Notes: generated from the letters alone by a model not told the origin. A stretch of DNA of 57,852 nucleotides from Myxococcota bacterium (GCA_028823175.1 JAPKBZ010000023.1:1-57852); one strand, 5' to 3'; shown: positions 8,484 through 17,425, counted from the stretch's first letter. Made by a program: numbers and translations.

Positions 8484-10292
8484 TCAGCGCTTACGAAGGT
8501 TCGCGGCCAGCAAGCGCTTGCGCAGCCGCAGGTTCTCCGGGGTCACCTCAAGGAGCTCGTCGCTCTCGATCCACTCCATCGCGGTCTCGATGGTGAGCTT
8601 GCGGTGGGGCGTGATGATCACGCTCTCGTCCTTGCCCGAGGCCCGCATATTGTCGAGCTTCTTGGCGCGGCAAACGTTGACGTTCAAGTCCCCCGGGCGC
8701 CGGGCTTCCCCGACCACCTGGCCCTCGTAAACGGCCTGCCCTGTCGGCACGAAGAGAGTCGAGCGCTCCTGAATCTTGAAAATCGCGTGGGGCGTCGTCT
8801 GGCCGGTATCCGTGGACACGATGGCCCCAACAGTTCTTCCCTCGAGCTCGCCGGCGAAGGGCTCGTACCCCTTGACCGCGCGGTAGAGGATTCCCTCTCC
8901 CCGGGTGCTCGTCAGGAATTCGTTGCGGTAGCCGAAGAGGCAGCGGCTCGGGACAGTGAACTGAAGGTGGATACGATCCCCCTTGTGTTCCATCAGGCCC
9001 ATTCGCCCCTTGCGCTCGGAAAGCCTCTCCATCACCGTGCCCGCAGACTGTTCGGGAACATCGATGACGACGTCCTCGACGGGTTCACAGCGTTGTCCGT
9101 CGACCTCTCTCAAGATGATTTCGGGGCGGGAAACCGCGAACTCATAGCCTTCCCTTCGCAGGGTCTCGACCAGAACCGCGATCTGCAACTCACCGCGTCC
9201 GGCCACCTCAAAGGCGTCCTGCTTATCGGTGTCTTCGATCACGACCGAGATATTCGAGAGGGCCTCTCGGGTCAGCCGATCCCGGATCTGACGACTGGTT
9301 ACGAAACGCCCCTCCCGGCCGGCAAAAGGAGAGGTGTTCACTAGAAAGTTGACCTTGATCGTGGGCGGATCGATGGCGATGCGGGGAAGCGGAGCCAGCG
9401 CGTTGGCCGGGCAGACCGTGTCCCCCACCTCGATCGAGTCGACTCCGGCCAAAATTGCGATATCGCCGGCTTCCACGCTCTCGAGGTCGACGCGCTCGAT
9501 GCCCCGAGTTCCAAAGAGTTTGGTCACTCGAAAACTCTCGGGCTTGCCATTGGCGGGAATCCGAACGACCTGCTCCCCACGAGTCAGGCGACCCCGGTTG
9601 ACCCGGCCGATGACCAGGCGCCCGACGAAGGCGTCGTACCCAAGGGTCACAGCCTGAAATTGCAGGGGCGCTTCAATCTCGACCCGGGGAGGCGGTGCGA
9701 ACTCGAGGATCGCATCGAGGACCGGGGCCAGGTCCTGCATGGGGAGGGACAGGTCTCGCGTCGACTGCCCGTGCTTCGCCGATGCATAGACGACGGGGAA
9801 ATCGAGTTGTTCGTCGTTCGCGTCGAGTTCCACGAGTAGATCGAAGACCTCGTCGAGCACTTCTTCGCTCCGCTGCTCCGGACGATCAATCTTGTTGACG
9901 ACGAGAATCGGTCGCAGGCGGTGTTCCAGAGCTTTTCGCAGCACGAATCGGGTCTGGGGCATGACGCCCTCGACCGAGTCCACGAGGAGCAGGACGGCAT
10001 CCACCATGCCCAGAACCCGCTCCACCTCACCCCCGAAGTCGGCGTGCCCGGGCGTGTCCACCAACTGGATGCGCACCCCCTTATACTCGATGGCGGTGTT
10101 CTTAGACTTGATCGTGATCCCCCGCTCGCGTTCGAGGTCGCCCGAATCCATCACGCGATCCTCGACGACTTGGTGGGCCTCGAAAGCGCCACACGCCTTC
10201 AGCAGGCCGTCGACAAGGGTGGTCTTCCCGTGGTCAACGTGTGCCACGATGGCGAGATTGCGCAAATCTGTACGGTAGTGAGTCTCAGACAT
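8484..10292 (-). CDS. typA: Translational GTPase TypA/BipA
   Basis: This is a 602-residue ribosome-associated GTPase of the elongation factor family, involved in 50S subunit assembly and stress or low-temperature growth. The G1 motif AHVDHGKT is at residues 16-23, followed by RGITI (G2), DTPGHADF (G3) and NKIDRPEQR (G4). EF-Tu-like domain II, EF-G-like domains and the TypA-specific C-terminus (near SDELLEVTPENLRLRKR) are all present. Length is typical. ATG 10292 is preceded by a G-rich ribosome site. Confidence 0.96.
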   Translation of the reverse strand: MSETHYRTDLRNLAIVAHVDHGKTTLVDGLLKACGAFEAHQVVEDRVMDSGDLERERGITIKSKNTAIEYKGVRIQLVDTPGHADFGGEVERVLGMVDAVLLLVDSVEGVMPQTRFVLRKALEHRLRPILVVNKIDRPEQRSEEVLDEVFDLLVELDANDEQLDFPVVYASAKHGQSTRDLSLPMQDLAPVLDAILEFAPPPRVEIEAPLQFQAVTLGYDAFVGRLVIGRVNRGRLTRGEQVVRIPANGKPESFRVTKLFGTRGIERVDLESVEAGDIAILAGVDSIEVGDTVCPANALAPLPRIAIDPPTIKVNFLVNTSPFAGREGRFVTSRQIRDRLTREALSNISVVIEDTDKQDAFEVAGRGELQIAVLVETLRREGYEFAVSRPEIILREVDGQRCEPVEDVVIDVPEQSAGTVMERLSERKGRMGLMEHKGDRIHLQFTVPSRCLFGYRNEFLTSTRGEGILYRAVKGYEPFAGELEGRTVGAIVSTDTGQTTPHAIFKIQERSTLFVPTGQAVYEGQVVGEARRPGDLNVNVCRAKKLDNMRASGKDESVIITPHRKLTIETAMEWIESDELLEVTPENLRLRKRLLAANLRKR

Positions 10293-10322
10293 GGGTGGGT
10301 GGCCCCCTCGGGCGGGCGCAGG

Positions 10323-11012
10323 CTAGCGCGCCGGGAGGGGAATCGCCGGTAGGATCAGCACGATCCGGGTGCGATCATCTATTCGTGCCACTTCGAAGTC
10401 TCCCCCCTGCCTGAGCAGGATGGTATCCGCCACAGCGCAGAGCAGCGGGCGCCCCCGCATCGCCTGATCCCGGAAACCAGCGGGATCTTCGCCCCCCGGG
10501 CCGTCGTCCTCGACACAGAGCGCAATGCGGCCTCCCTGGGACTCGGCCCGGATCACAATCTCTCCGCGCCCGGCCGTCGCGTCGATGGCCAGAAAGAAGA
10601 AACTCTCGATCAGCCGCTGAATCACGCCCACGTCGATTCGGACTGCCACGAGCTCTGGGTCCAACTCGAAGCGCAGCCTCGTCCCGCGCCCGCCCAGGGC
10701 GGTCAGCGGGCGCTTCAGATTCCCCATCAGGACCGAGACCGGAAGGGTTTCGGGCGACCTGGCCTCGGGCGTCAGCAAGGGACGAATCAGGCCGAGCAGC
10801 GCCGCCGATCGGGCCGAGAGATCGTCGAGATCGACGGAAGCTTGGGCCAGGCTGGCGGGGGTCATATCGTGGTCGAGCAAATGGGCGTGGAGCCGCACCG
10901 CCCCGATCAGGTTCCCGAGCTCGTGGCCGAGGGCGAAAACGAGATTCCGATCCGACAAGGTGTCGGAGCGCTCCCTACCCGAATCGGTGCTGCTCTGGCC
11001 GGACGATGTCAC
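10323..11012 (-). CDS. Histidine-kinase-like protein with degenerate ATP-binding domain
   Basis: This is a 229-residue soluble protein. An H-box-like helix reads FALGHELGNLIGAV (His at about residue 30), and a HATPase-type C-terminal domain has a G1-box-like element VEDDGPGGED. The N-box segment reads FFFLAIDATAGRG and lacks the Asn that normally holds magnesium and ATP, so catalysis is doubtful. No sensor domain or membrane segment is present. It may act as an anti-sigma-like or phosphotransfer partner, inferred only. The GTG at 11012 is preferred because GGGGGAG lies 8 nt upstream; an ATG at 11030 lacks such a site. It is divergent from the ferredoxin/phosphatase pair. Confidence 0.6.
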   Translation of the reverse strand: MTSSGQSSTDSGRERSDTLSDRNLVFALGHELGNLIGAVRLHAHLLDHDMTPASLAQASVDLDDLSARSAALLGLIRPLLTPEARSPETLPVSVLMGNLKRPLTALGGRGTRLRFELDPELVAVRIDVGVIQRLIESFFFLAIDATAGRGEIVIRAESQGGRIALCVEDDGPGGEDPAGFRDQAMRGRPLLCAVADTILLRQGGDFEVARIDDRTRIVLILPAIPLPAR

Positions 11013-11062
11013 GCTTTGGCTCCCCCGCATAGCTGGGATGCCCTGTATACTACGGGCTCCTT

Positions 11063-11440
11063 ATGAGCGATGCACGACTCGGTAAAATTGCTGAGAAGCT
11101 TCACCTCTCGGACTTCTCTCGCCACATCTTCCTCTGCGTCGGAGGGAAGTGTGCTCCCCAGGCGCTCCAGCAGGAAGCCTGGAGTTTCTTGAAAACACGA
11201 TTGAAGGAACTCGACCTCGTGGACGTCGGGGGCGGGGTCTTCCGCTCCAAGGCCGAGTGCCTCCGAGTCTGTGCCCGGGGCCCGATCGCCGTGGTCTATC
11301 CCGAAGGCACCTGGTACCGCGACTGCGCGAGCGACAACCTCGAACGGATCATTCAGTCGCACCTGATCGCCGGCCAGATCGTCGAAGACTTGGTCATCGC
11401 CGAGAACGATCTCCAGGGCGAGGACGTCGACCCCCAGTGA
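11063..11440 (+). CDS. Thioredoxin-like [2Fe-2S] ferredoxin
   Basis: This is a 125-residue protein of the (2Fe-2S) ferredoxin family with a thioredoxin-like fold. Probable cluster ligands are Cys25 and Cys30 (in [11 protein letters not shown]) and Cys66 and Cys70 (in [12 protein letters not shown]), followed by the typical [14 protein letters not shown]. It would carry single electrons; the partner is unknown. Its TGA overlaps the GTG of the next gene by 3 bases, so the two are almost surely translated together. Confidence 0.85.
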   Translation: MSDARLGKIAEKLHLSDFSRHIFLCVGGKCAPQALQQEAWSFLKTRLKELDLVDVGGGVFRSKAECLRVCARGPIAVVYPEGTWYRDCASDNLERIIQSHLIAGQIVEDLVIAENDLQGEDVDPQ

Positions 11441-12288
11441 GCCAAGCCCATCCGCTGCTATCCGCCGTGCTGCTCGGTCGGCGACATACCGAAATCGGCC
11501 GCCTGGCCAGCGCCGCCGAAGGATGCGCGGCGATTACCCTATCGCGCGGCGGCGCCGCCAAGACCTACGGCCATACCGACCTCAACGAGGATGCGGTCTA
11601 CTTCGCCCAGGGCGAAGGGGGCTGGCTCCTCGCCGTGGCCGATGGGCATCATGGGGCCTCGGGCGCTGAGGCCGTCATCCAGCACATCGCGACGGAACTG
11701 GCCCCGAATTGGACGGGCCCGGCCAATCTGGGCTTCGACGCTCAGAGTTGGCAGGAATGCAGCCTCGACGTCCTCCACGACTGCGGCCGAGCGGTTCTCC
11801 GGCGAGCCGCCGAACTCGGGACGGGCCCGGCCCCCACAACACTGTCTCTGGCCCTTGTCAGGCCCGGGGAGTCGGGGCTTGCATGGATTTCCATGGGCGA
11901 CAGCCTCCTGTTCCGCGCGGGTCGCGACTCCCTCGAAGAACTCGGCTGGACGAGCCTTGGCCGCAAGGACCGCTATTTCGTGGGCTACGAAGCCGCCTCC
12001 CGACAAGGCATGCGCGATCGCTCCGATTCGGGCTATCAGGACCTGGGCGACACCCGGGCCCTGATCCTCGCCACAGACGGCCTCTCGGAAACCAATATCG
12101 GCGTCGCGGACCCGGCTCGGGCCGTGCTCGAGGCCCTCGCCGAGAGCGACGGCGAAGCCGAGGAAGACCGTGCCCTGGCACTCGCCACACACCTGAGCGC
12201 CACCGCAATGCAGGCCCACATCGACAACCGGGCCGGGGACAATATCGGCTGCTCGGTCCTCGATCTTCGCGGCCCGCGCGTCGTCTAG
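11437..12288 (+). CDS. PP2C-family serine/threonine phosphatase
   Basis: This is a 283-residue metal-dependent phosphatase. Motifs in order are [11 protein letters not shown] (metal ligand Asp), [15 protein letters not shown] (second metal site), [10 protein letters not shown], and the terminal [10 protein letters not shown] with the last Asp. It may dephosphorylate Ser/Thr phosphoproteins or an anti-sigma antagonist; no kinase or substrate gene is next to it. The GTG overlapping the ferredoxin stop is taken as start. The frame stays open further upstream, but that part runs inside the ferredoxin gene and reads as an Arg/Pro-rich shadow. Its stop shares a palindrome with the convergent oxidoreductase. 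Confidence 0.85.
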   Translation: MSQAHPLLSAVLLGRRHTEIGRLASAAEGCAAITLSRGGAAKTYGHTDLNEDAVYFAQGEGGWLLAVADGHHGASGAEAVIQHIATELAPNWTGPANLGFDAQSWQECSLDVLHDCGRAVLRRAAELGTGPAPTTLSLALVRPGESGLAWISMGDSLLFRAGRDSLEELGWTSLGRKDRYFVGYEAASRQGMRDRSDSGYQDLGDTRALILATDGLSETNIGVADPARAVLEALAESDGEAEEDRALALATHLSATAMQAHIDNRAGDNIGCSVLDLRGPRVV

Positions 12289-12295
12289 ACGACGC
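12278..12295. terminator. 18-bp perfect palindrome containing both convergent stop codons
   Basis: GCGTCGTCTAGACGACGC reads the same on both strands. The PP2C stop TAG (12286-12288) and the oxidoreductase stop (12287-12285, minus) overlap in the central CTAG. Both proteins therefore end in Val-Val. No U tract follows, so a terminating role is inferred only from symmetry and position. Confidence 0.5.
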
Positions 12296-13436
12296 CCTCG
12301 ACCCCGGCCACCACACGCTCACCGATGGCGAGGGCCGCAGTCAGGCCCGGGGACTCGATTCCCACGCAGTTGATCAACCCCGGAAGCCCCTTCTCCGATT
12401 CCTCCTGAACGATGAAATCACGGAACTCCTCCCCGGGCCCCGCCAGCTTCGGGCGTAGCCCCGCAAAATCCGCCCGGCACCACGAGTCCTCGACTTGGGG
12501 CAGATAACGCCGAACCGATTCAGCGAAAAAGTGGGCCCGGGTTGGATCCACCGCCAGGTCCAACTGCTCCCCGTACTCGGCATCGGGCCCCAGGCGAACG
12601 CCCCCCGAGAGATCGGGCGTGGCATGGACCCCCAGGCCGCCGGCCCCGGCATCCGAAACCCCCGGCGGAAGCGGATAGACCAGATGATCTAGCGGCATGA
12701 TCGTGGGCGGAGCCAAGGAAAAATAGCTCCCCTTGCAGGGCTTCAAGCGATAGCCCTCGGCATCGATCGACACGCCTGCCATCTCGGCGATGCGGTCGCT
12801 CGTCAGTCCTGCGGCATTCACGACAATTTCGCATTCCAACCACTCGCACAACGCCTGCCCGGGCGGACGGACCTCGACCCGCCAACCCGCCGGGACCCTT
12901 TCGAGGGCCACGACCTCGTGCTCCAGGAGCAGACTCCCCCCGTGATTCTCGGCGTCCGCCAGGAGGGAGAGGGCAAAGCCCGCGGCGTCCAGGACGCCGC
13001 TCTCAGGAGAAAAGAGAGCGCCCGACGCGACCACCGCGGGTTCCCTTCGACGGGTCTCCGACGCGTCGAGAATCTCGAGGCCGAGCACGCCGTTCGCCTC
13101 GCCCCGGGCCTGGAGTTCTTCGAGGCGAGCGCGGCCCGGCGTGTCCGTCGCGACCACCAATTTGCCCAGCTTCCGAAAGGCCACGCCCCTTTCGGCGAGC
13201 CACGGGTAGAGGAGTTCCCGGCCCCGAACGCACAACGTGGTCTTGAGGCTTTCCGGGGGAGAATAGAGCCCCGCATGGATCACCTGGCTATTGCGCGCCG
13301 TAATCTCCCGAGCGATCCCCCCCTGGCGCTCGAGCACCAGGACCGAGCGGCCGCTTCGCGCCAGGGCTGAGGCCGAGGCCAGACCCACAGCGCCCGCCCC
13401 GATCACCACGGCATCGAAGCCCTGGCCGCGCTCCAT
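12285..13436 (-). CDS. FAD-dependent oxidoreductase, L-2-hydroxyglutarate oxidase-like
   Basis: This is a 383-residue DAO-family flavoprotein. The dinucleotide-binding motif VVIGAGAVGLASA is near residue 10, followed by the ARNSQVIHAGLYSPP segment typical of the LhgO/L-2-hydroxyglutarate dehydrogenase group. The C-terminal FAD contact reads INCVGIESPGLTAALAIG. It would oxidise a 2-hydroxy acid, most likely L-2-hydroxyglutarate, and pass electrons to oxygen or quinone. ATG at 13436 is chosen: it lies 2 bp after the stop of the upstream transporter and just before the Rossmann motif, while the longer frame overlaps that transporter. It is the last gene of a PfkB-CaCA-oxidase operon. Confidence 0.85.
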   Translation of the reverse strand: MERGQGFDAVVIGAGAVGLASASALARSGRSVLVLERQGGIAREITARNSQVIHAGLYSPPESLKTTLCVRGRELLYPWLAERGVAFRKLGKLVVATDTPGRARLEELQARGEANGVLGLEILDASETRRREPAVVASGALFSPESGVLDAAGFALSLLADAENHGGSLLLEHEVVALERVPAGWRVEVRPPGQALCEWLECEIVVNAAGLTSDRIAEMAGVSIDAEGYRLKPCKGSYFSLAPPTIMPLDHLVYPLPPGVSDAGAGGLGVHATPDLSGGVRLGPDAEYGEQLDLAVDPTRAHFFAESVRRYLPQVEDSWCRADFAGLRPKLAGPGEEFRDFIVQEESEKGLPGLINCVGIESPGLTAALAIGERVVAGVEGVV

Positions 13437-13438
13437 GA

Positions 13439-14707
13439 TCAGCCGGGCGCCGACTTCGAGGATGCCTCCGAGTTCCCATCCCCGAAATCGTCGATTTTCT
13501 TCCCCCGCAGGAGCAAGAAGAAGCGACGGCGGGTCACTGGCGACCCCCAGCAGAGGACATAGACCGAAAGCGCCAGGTAGATGCCAGTAAATGCCCAGCG
13601 CACCGCCGAAGTCGGAAAGGAAAGCTGGACACCGAAGAGCACTGCGAGCAACAGGGCCTCGCGCCGACCAAAGCGAAAATCCGCGACCAGGATCACTGCA
13701 AAGAGCGACTGCGCCGAAGTGAGAAGTAATTCCTGGGTCTGTCGCGCATCCAGGGGAAGGCCGACAAAACCGCCGATCGAGAGTCCGTAGGCGATGGGAA
13801 GCGCGCCCACGAGCAGGGTCCACTGGTTGACCTTCGAAGAAATAAGAGCCCCGAGCCCCACGCTCCCGCGCAGTTTCCAGGCGAAGATCAGGGCAATGAT
13901 GAACTCCGGGGCTTCCGATGCGAGAGGAGCCAGCCACTGGACCAGCAGGAACTCATCGATGGCGCGAGACCTTCCCACACTGACGAGGCTCTCGGCAAAG
14001 GGCTCGGCAGAAACAAAAATGGCGAAACCCGCAAAGACGAAAAGCAGCACCGCCCAGGCCCTTCGTCCGGTGTTCGTGAACTCTTCGTCGATCAGAAGCG
14101 CGGGTCCACCCAACTCGGTCTCCACCTCCTCTCCCCCCATGGCTTCTCGAACCCAGCAAAGAAAGAGGGTCAGCAAGACGAGGCTGTCGAAGAGGTTGAT
14201 ACTTCCGGAAAGGGGAATGAAAAAGGAGTAGAGGGTGGCCCAGATCAGGTAACGGATTTCGAGCTGTTGCGACGGGTTGACGTCGAGGGCATCGCATTTC
14301 GCCCGCTTGCACCCGACGAGAACTACGAGCGCCCAGCCAAATCCGATCAGCAGGCGGTTGGCACCGGTCATGTTGGCCACCGCGTAGGCCGCGTAGCTCG
14401 GATCCTGACCCGCTGCCCAGGCGAAATGGAGATCCACCGCGTATTCGGGCAGGACGCCCATCAGCGCCAGAAGCAGCAGGGCCAGGGCCTGGGGGATCTC
14501 GCGCTCGGCGAGTTCGCAGGCCCAGGAGAGCATGAAGGCGGCCCCGAGGATTGAAATTCCCGCCATGGCGGCCACCCACTCCGCCGCGATACCCAGCCCC
14601 CCCCACGCCTCGGAGACCGCCCAAGGGACGGGAAGAGCCAGGGCAAAGGCGAACCAGAGAAGGTCTCGGCGCGCGAGATGGTGACGATCTGATTTCTGAT
14701 GGGTCAT
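13439..14707 (-). CDS. Sodium/calcium exchanger (CaCA) family cation antiporter
   Basis: This is a 422-residue membrane protein with about ten hydrophobic segments in two inverted halves. The alpha-repeat motifs are visible as LMGVLPEYAVDLHFAW (then AVANMTGANRLLIG) in the first half and PLASEAPEFIIALIFAW (then ALISSKVNQWTLLVGALP) in the second. The acidic residues in each repeat are those that coordinate the transported cation. It likely exchanges Ca2+ or another cation for Na+ or H+. Its ATG overlaps the stop of the PfkB gene (TAATG), and the oxidase begins 2 bp after its stop, so the three genes form one operon. Confidence 0.85.
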   Translation of the reverse strand: MTHQKSDRHHLARRDLLWFAFALALPVPWAVSEAWGGLGIAAEWVAAMAGISILGAAFMLSWACELAEREIPQALALLLLALMGVLPEYAVDLHFAWAAGQDPSYAAYAVANMTGANRLLIGFGWALVVLVGCKRAKCDALDVNPSQQLEIRYLIWATLYSFFIPLSGSINLFDSLVLLTLFLCWVREAMGGEEVETELGGPALLIDEEFTNTGRRAWAVLLFVFAGFAIFVSAEPFAESLVSVGRSRAIDEFLLVQWLAPLASEAPEFIIALIFAWKLRGSVGLGALISSKVNQWTLLVGALPIAYGLSIGGFVGLPLDARQTQELLLTSAQSLFAVILVADFRFGRREALLLAVLFGVQLSFPTSAVRWAFTGIYLALSVYVLCWGSPVTRRRFFLLLRGKKIDDFGDGNSEASSKSAPG

Positions 14708-15669
14708 TAAAAACGGGTACCGAATTCGGCTTCAAAACGCGATGCGATGGCATCGCGGTCAAGGGAAATGGACTGGGGGCCGGCCTCGGCCACCTTGAGA
14801 GCGCCCATCAGGCTGCCCAGGCGGGCACCCGTTTCCAACGAGAGGCCCCGGGCCAAAGCGTGCAGAAGACCCGACCGGTAAGCGTCGCCGCAGCCCGTGG
14901 GGTCGGCCACTTTTTCGGCTTTCACGCAGGGAATTTCGCTCCGCTCGGATTCGATCTCGAACCCCACCGCCTGGCTGCCACGGCGCACGATGGAACCCTC
15001 ATCGCCCCGGGTCACGACTAGGGCCCCTACGCGTTCGGCGATGGCGTCCTCGTCGAGGCCCGTCTTCTCCTGGCAGAGCAGCCACTCGTAGTCGTTCACG
15101 ACCAAGATCCCGGCACCCGTCAGGAGGTCGAGGAGTTCATCGCCCTCGAAAGTCGGCAATTGCTGGCCCGGATCCACCACGCAGGGGATTCCTCGACTCT
15201 TCATTTCCCCCGCGTAATCGATCATCGCCTCCTTGCCGTTGGGAGACACGATTCCAAGGCTGATCTCCTCGGAGATATCCGCGAGCCGCGCTTCGTGGGC
15301 TCGCGCCATGGCGCCCGGATGAAAAACGATCAGCTGGTTGCTATCGAGATCCGTGGTGATGAACGCCTGGGCGGTAAAATTGTCCTCCAGCACGCGCAGG
15401 TAGTCGCGCCGAATCCCGTGCTCATCGAGCCAATCCGCGTAGGCGTCAAAATCGCTTCCCACCGTCCCCAGCAGCAGCGGATCCTCGCCCAGCAGCCGGA
15501 GATTGAAAGCGATATTCCCGCCTGTTCCGCCCCAGCGCTTCTCGAGGCTCGGCACGAGGAAAGCCACATTCAGGCGGTGAATCTGCTCGGGTAGGACGTG
15601 CTTCTTAAATAAATCCTCGAAAACCATGATGTGGTCGATGGCGAGCGAGCCCGTAACCAGAATCGACAT
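14707..15669 (-). CDS. PfkB-family sugar/nucleoside kinase, adenosine kinase-like
   Basis: This is a 320-residue ribokinase-family enzyme. The N-terminal signature is RWGGTGGNIAFNLRLLGED, and the C-terminal catalytic motif ADPTGCGDAYRSGLL carries the base Asp and anion hole. The VTGSLAIDHIMVFEDLF start resembles bacterial adenosine-kinase-like members. Divergence from metF, an AdoMet-cycle gene, would suit salvage of adenosine from S-adenosylhomocysteine, but that substrate is inferred. ATG 15669 begins right at the fold; the longer frame to 15774 lacks homology-like sequence. It is the first gene of the operon with the CaCA antiporter and flavoprotein. Confidence 0.82.
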   Translation of the reverse strand: MSILVTGSLAIDHIMVFEDLFKKHVLPEQIHRLNVAFLVPSLEKRWGGTGGNIAFNLRLLGEDPLLLGTVGSDFDAYADWLDEHGIRRDYLRVLEDNFTAQAFITTDLDSNQLIVFHPGAMARAHEARLADISEEISLGIVSPNGKEAMIDYAGEMKSRGIPCVVDPGQQLPTFEGDELLDLLTGAGILVVNDYEWLLCQEKTGLDEDAIAERVGALVVTRGDEGSIVRRGSQAVGFEIESERSEIPCVKAEKVADPTGCGDAYRSGLLHALARGLSLETGARLGSLMGALKVAEAGPQSISLDRDAIASRFEAEFGTRF

Positions 15670-15800
15670 GAATGAAACCCGTTCCTTTTCTATTGCCTTG
15701 GCGGTGCTATCCGCCGTTTTCTTCTCGAACCGCGATGGCCTGCTGGGCCTCCGGCCATCGTCTTCGGGCGTCAACTCAAACGGCCCGGTAGAATGGGCCC

Positions 15801-16682
15801 ATGAATATCATCGATCTTTACCGCAATGGCGAGCCGGTGATCTCTTTCGAGTTCTTCCCCCCGAAGACCGAGCAAGGTTACCAGAGCCTCTTCGGAACCA
15901 TCCGCGATCTAAAAAAACTCACCCCGGGCTTCGTTTCCGTCACCATGGGGGCCGGGGGGTCGACCCGGAGCCAGACCGTCGATCTCGTGATCCGGATCGA
16001 GCGCGAGCTGGGGCTCACCGCCATGGCCCACCTTCCCTGCCTGGGCTCCGAACGCGGCGAAATCGCACGTGTTCTCGACAGCCTGCAGGCCGGCGGCATC
16101 GAAAATGTGCTGGCCCTGCGCGGCGACCCGCCCCGAGATGCCGAGGGTTTTAGCCATCCCGAGGACGGCTTTGACTACGCGAACGAGCTCACCGAATTCA
16201 TCGCCCAGCGCGGCGGATTCAGTATCGGCGGAGGGTGCCACCCCGAAAAGCACCCCGAGGCGGTGAGCCCCGAGGCGGATCTCGCGAACTTGGTGCTGAA
16301 GGTCGAAGCAGGGGCCCAATTCCTCGTCACCCAAATTTTTTTCGACAACAATAAATTCTTTGGCTTCGTCGAGCGCGCCCAGGAGGCCGGCATCCATATC
16401 CCCATCGTCCCCGGCATCATGCCCATCACCAGTGTCGCTGGCATTCGGCGCATGACCTCCCTGGGCGGAGGAACCATCCCGCAAGAACTCGAAGCGACGT
16501 TGACCTCAATCGGAAAAGACGATGCGGCCGCCCAGGAGATCGGAATCGACTGGGCGATCCTGCAGTGCCGGGAACTGATCGAGAAGGGCGTGCCCGGCAT
16601 CCATTTTTATACCCTCAACCGCTCACCGGCGACGCGCCGGATTCACCAGGCGCTCCACGCAGAAGGACTCCTCCAGCCATGA
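15801..16682 (+). CDS. metF: Methylenetetrahydrofolate reductase
   Basis: This is a 293-residue flavoenzyme reducing 5,10-methylene-THF to 5-methyl-THF for methionine synthesis. The family landmarks are ISFEFFPPKTEQGYQSLF with the catalytic Glu near the N-terminus, FVSVTMGAGGSTR, NVLALRGDPP and the late AQFLVTQIFFDN and PIVPGIMPI segments. It has single-domain bacterial length with no regulatory extension. Its TGA overlaps the purN ATG (ATGA), so the two one-carbon genes are co-translated. No strong ribosome site is seen before ATG 15801. Confidence 0.95.
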   Translation: MNIIDLYRNGEPVISFEFFPPKTEQGYQSLFGTIRDLKKLTPGFVSVTMGAGGSTRSQTVDLVIRIERELGLTAMAHLPCLGSERGEIARVLDSLQAGGIENVLALRGDPPRDAEGFSHPEDGFDYANELTEFIAQRGGFSIGGGCHPEKHPEAVSPEADLANLVLKVEAGAQFLVTQIFFDNNKFFGFVERAQEAGIHIPIVPGIMPITSVAGIRRMTSLGGGTIPQELEATLTSIGKDDAAAQEIGIDWAILQCRELIEKGVPGIHFYTLNRSPATRRIHQALHAEGLLQP

Positions 16683-17329
16683 CCCCGCCGCGCCCTCCCC
16701 TGCGCGTCGCGGTCCTCCTCTCGGGCAATGGGACCAGTCTGGAGAACCTCCTCAAGCACATCGAGTCGGGGGATGTTCCCGGCGAGGTTGTCGCCGTCAT
16801 CTCAAGCAAGGCCAATGCCTACGGGCTCGAACGCGCGCGCGCGCATGGCATCCCAGCCATCGCGATTCCCCGCAAGGAGCACCCGGATCCCGACGCCTTC
16901 AACGATGCCCTGCATGCCGCCCTCGAACCCTACGAAGCTGATCTCGTAGCCCTACTCGGCTTCCTCTCCCTCTTCCAATTGCGTGGGCGCTACGATGGGC
17001 GCGTCATCAATGTCCATCCGGCCCTGATCCCCGCCTTTTCGGGCACGGGCTTCTACGGCCAGCGCGTCTACGAAGCCGTGCTGGAAGCGGGGGTCAAGCT
17101 GACCGGAGCCACGGTCCACTTCACCGACGACGAATACGACCACGGCCCCATTCTCCTCCAGGAGGCAGTGGCCGTCGAAGCGGGCGACACCCCGGACAGC
17201 CTGGCTGCCCGGGTGACGGCCGTGGAACGTCGACTGGTCCCCGAGGCCATCCGCTTGATTGCCGAGGGACGCGTCGAAATCAAGGATGGACGCACCCGGC
17301 TCCTGCCGGCGCCCCTCAACTCGAACTGA
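16679..17329 (+). CDS. purN: Phosphoribosylglycinamide formyltransferase
   Basis: This is a 216-residue purine biosynthesis enzyme that transfers a formyl group from 10-formyl-THF to GAR. The start VAVLLSGNGTSLENLLKHI is the phosphate-binding loop. The catalytic triad context appears as INVHPALIPAF (Asn, His) and FTDDEYDHGPILLQE (Asp). The usual formyltransferase segment is altered to SGTGFYGQRVYEAVLEAGV. ATG 16679 overlaps the metF stop. The final codons (PLNSN) and stop fall in a 14-bp tandem repeat, so the extreme C-terminus may be recently altered. Confidence 0.94.
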   Translation: MTPPRPPLRVAVLLSGNGTSLENLLKHIESGDVPGEVVAVISSKANAYGLERARAHGIPAIAIPRKEHPDPDAFNDALHAALEPYEADLVALLGFLSLFQLRGRYDGRVINVHPALIPAFSGTGFYGQRVYEAVLEAGVKLTGATVHFTDDEYDHGPILLQEAVAVEAGDTPDSLAARVTAVERRLVPEAIRLIAEGRVEIKDGRTRLLPAPLNSN

Positions 17330-17358
17330 CCAACTCGAACTGACCGATGCGAACTGAC
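17317..17358. repeat. Three 14-bp tandem repeats over the purN stop
   Basis: CAACTCGAACTGAC occurs perfectly at 17317-17330 and 17331-17344, and a diverged copy CGATGCGAACTGAC is at 17345-17358. The purN TGA lies in the first copy, so the duplication grew into the 3' untranslated region. Confidence 0.85.
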
Positions 17359-17425
17359 CGATGCGGGCGCCCGGACTCGCCGGGGCGACAGGGCCGGGAA
17401 GTCTTCCGCGCCCCCCTTGAATAGA

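Noticed and set aside
11149..11436. N-terminal extension of the PP2C frame
   Set aside because: It runs inside the ferredoxin gene and reads as Arg/Pro-rich sequence; the overlapping GTG 11437 is a better start.
13437..13937. N-terminal extension of the flavoprotein frame
   Set aside because: It overlaps the CaCA antiporter in another frame; the Rossmann motif begins right after ATG 13436.
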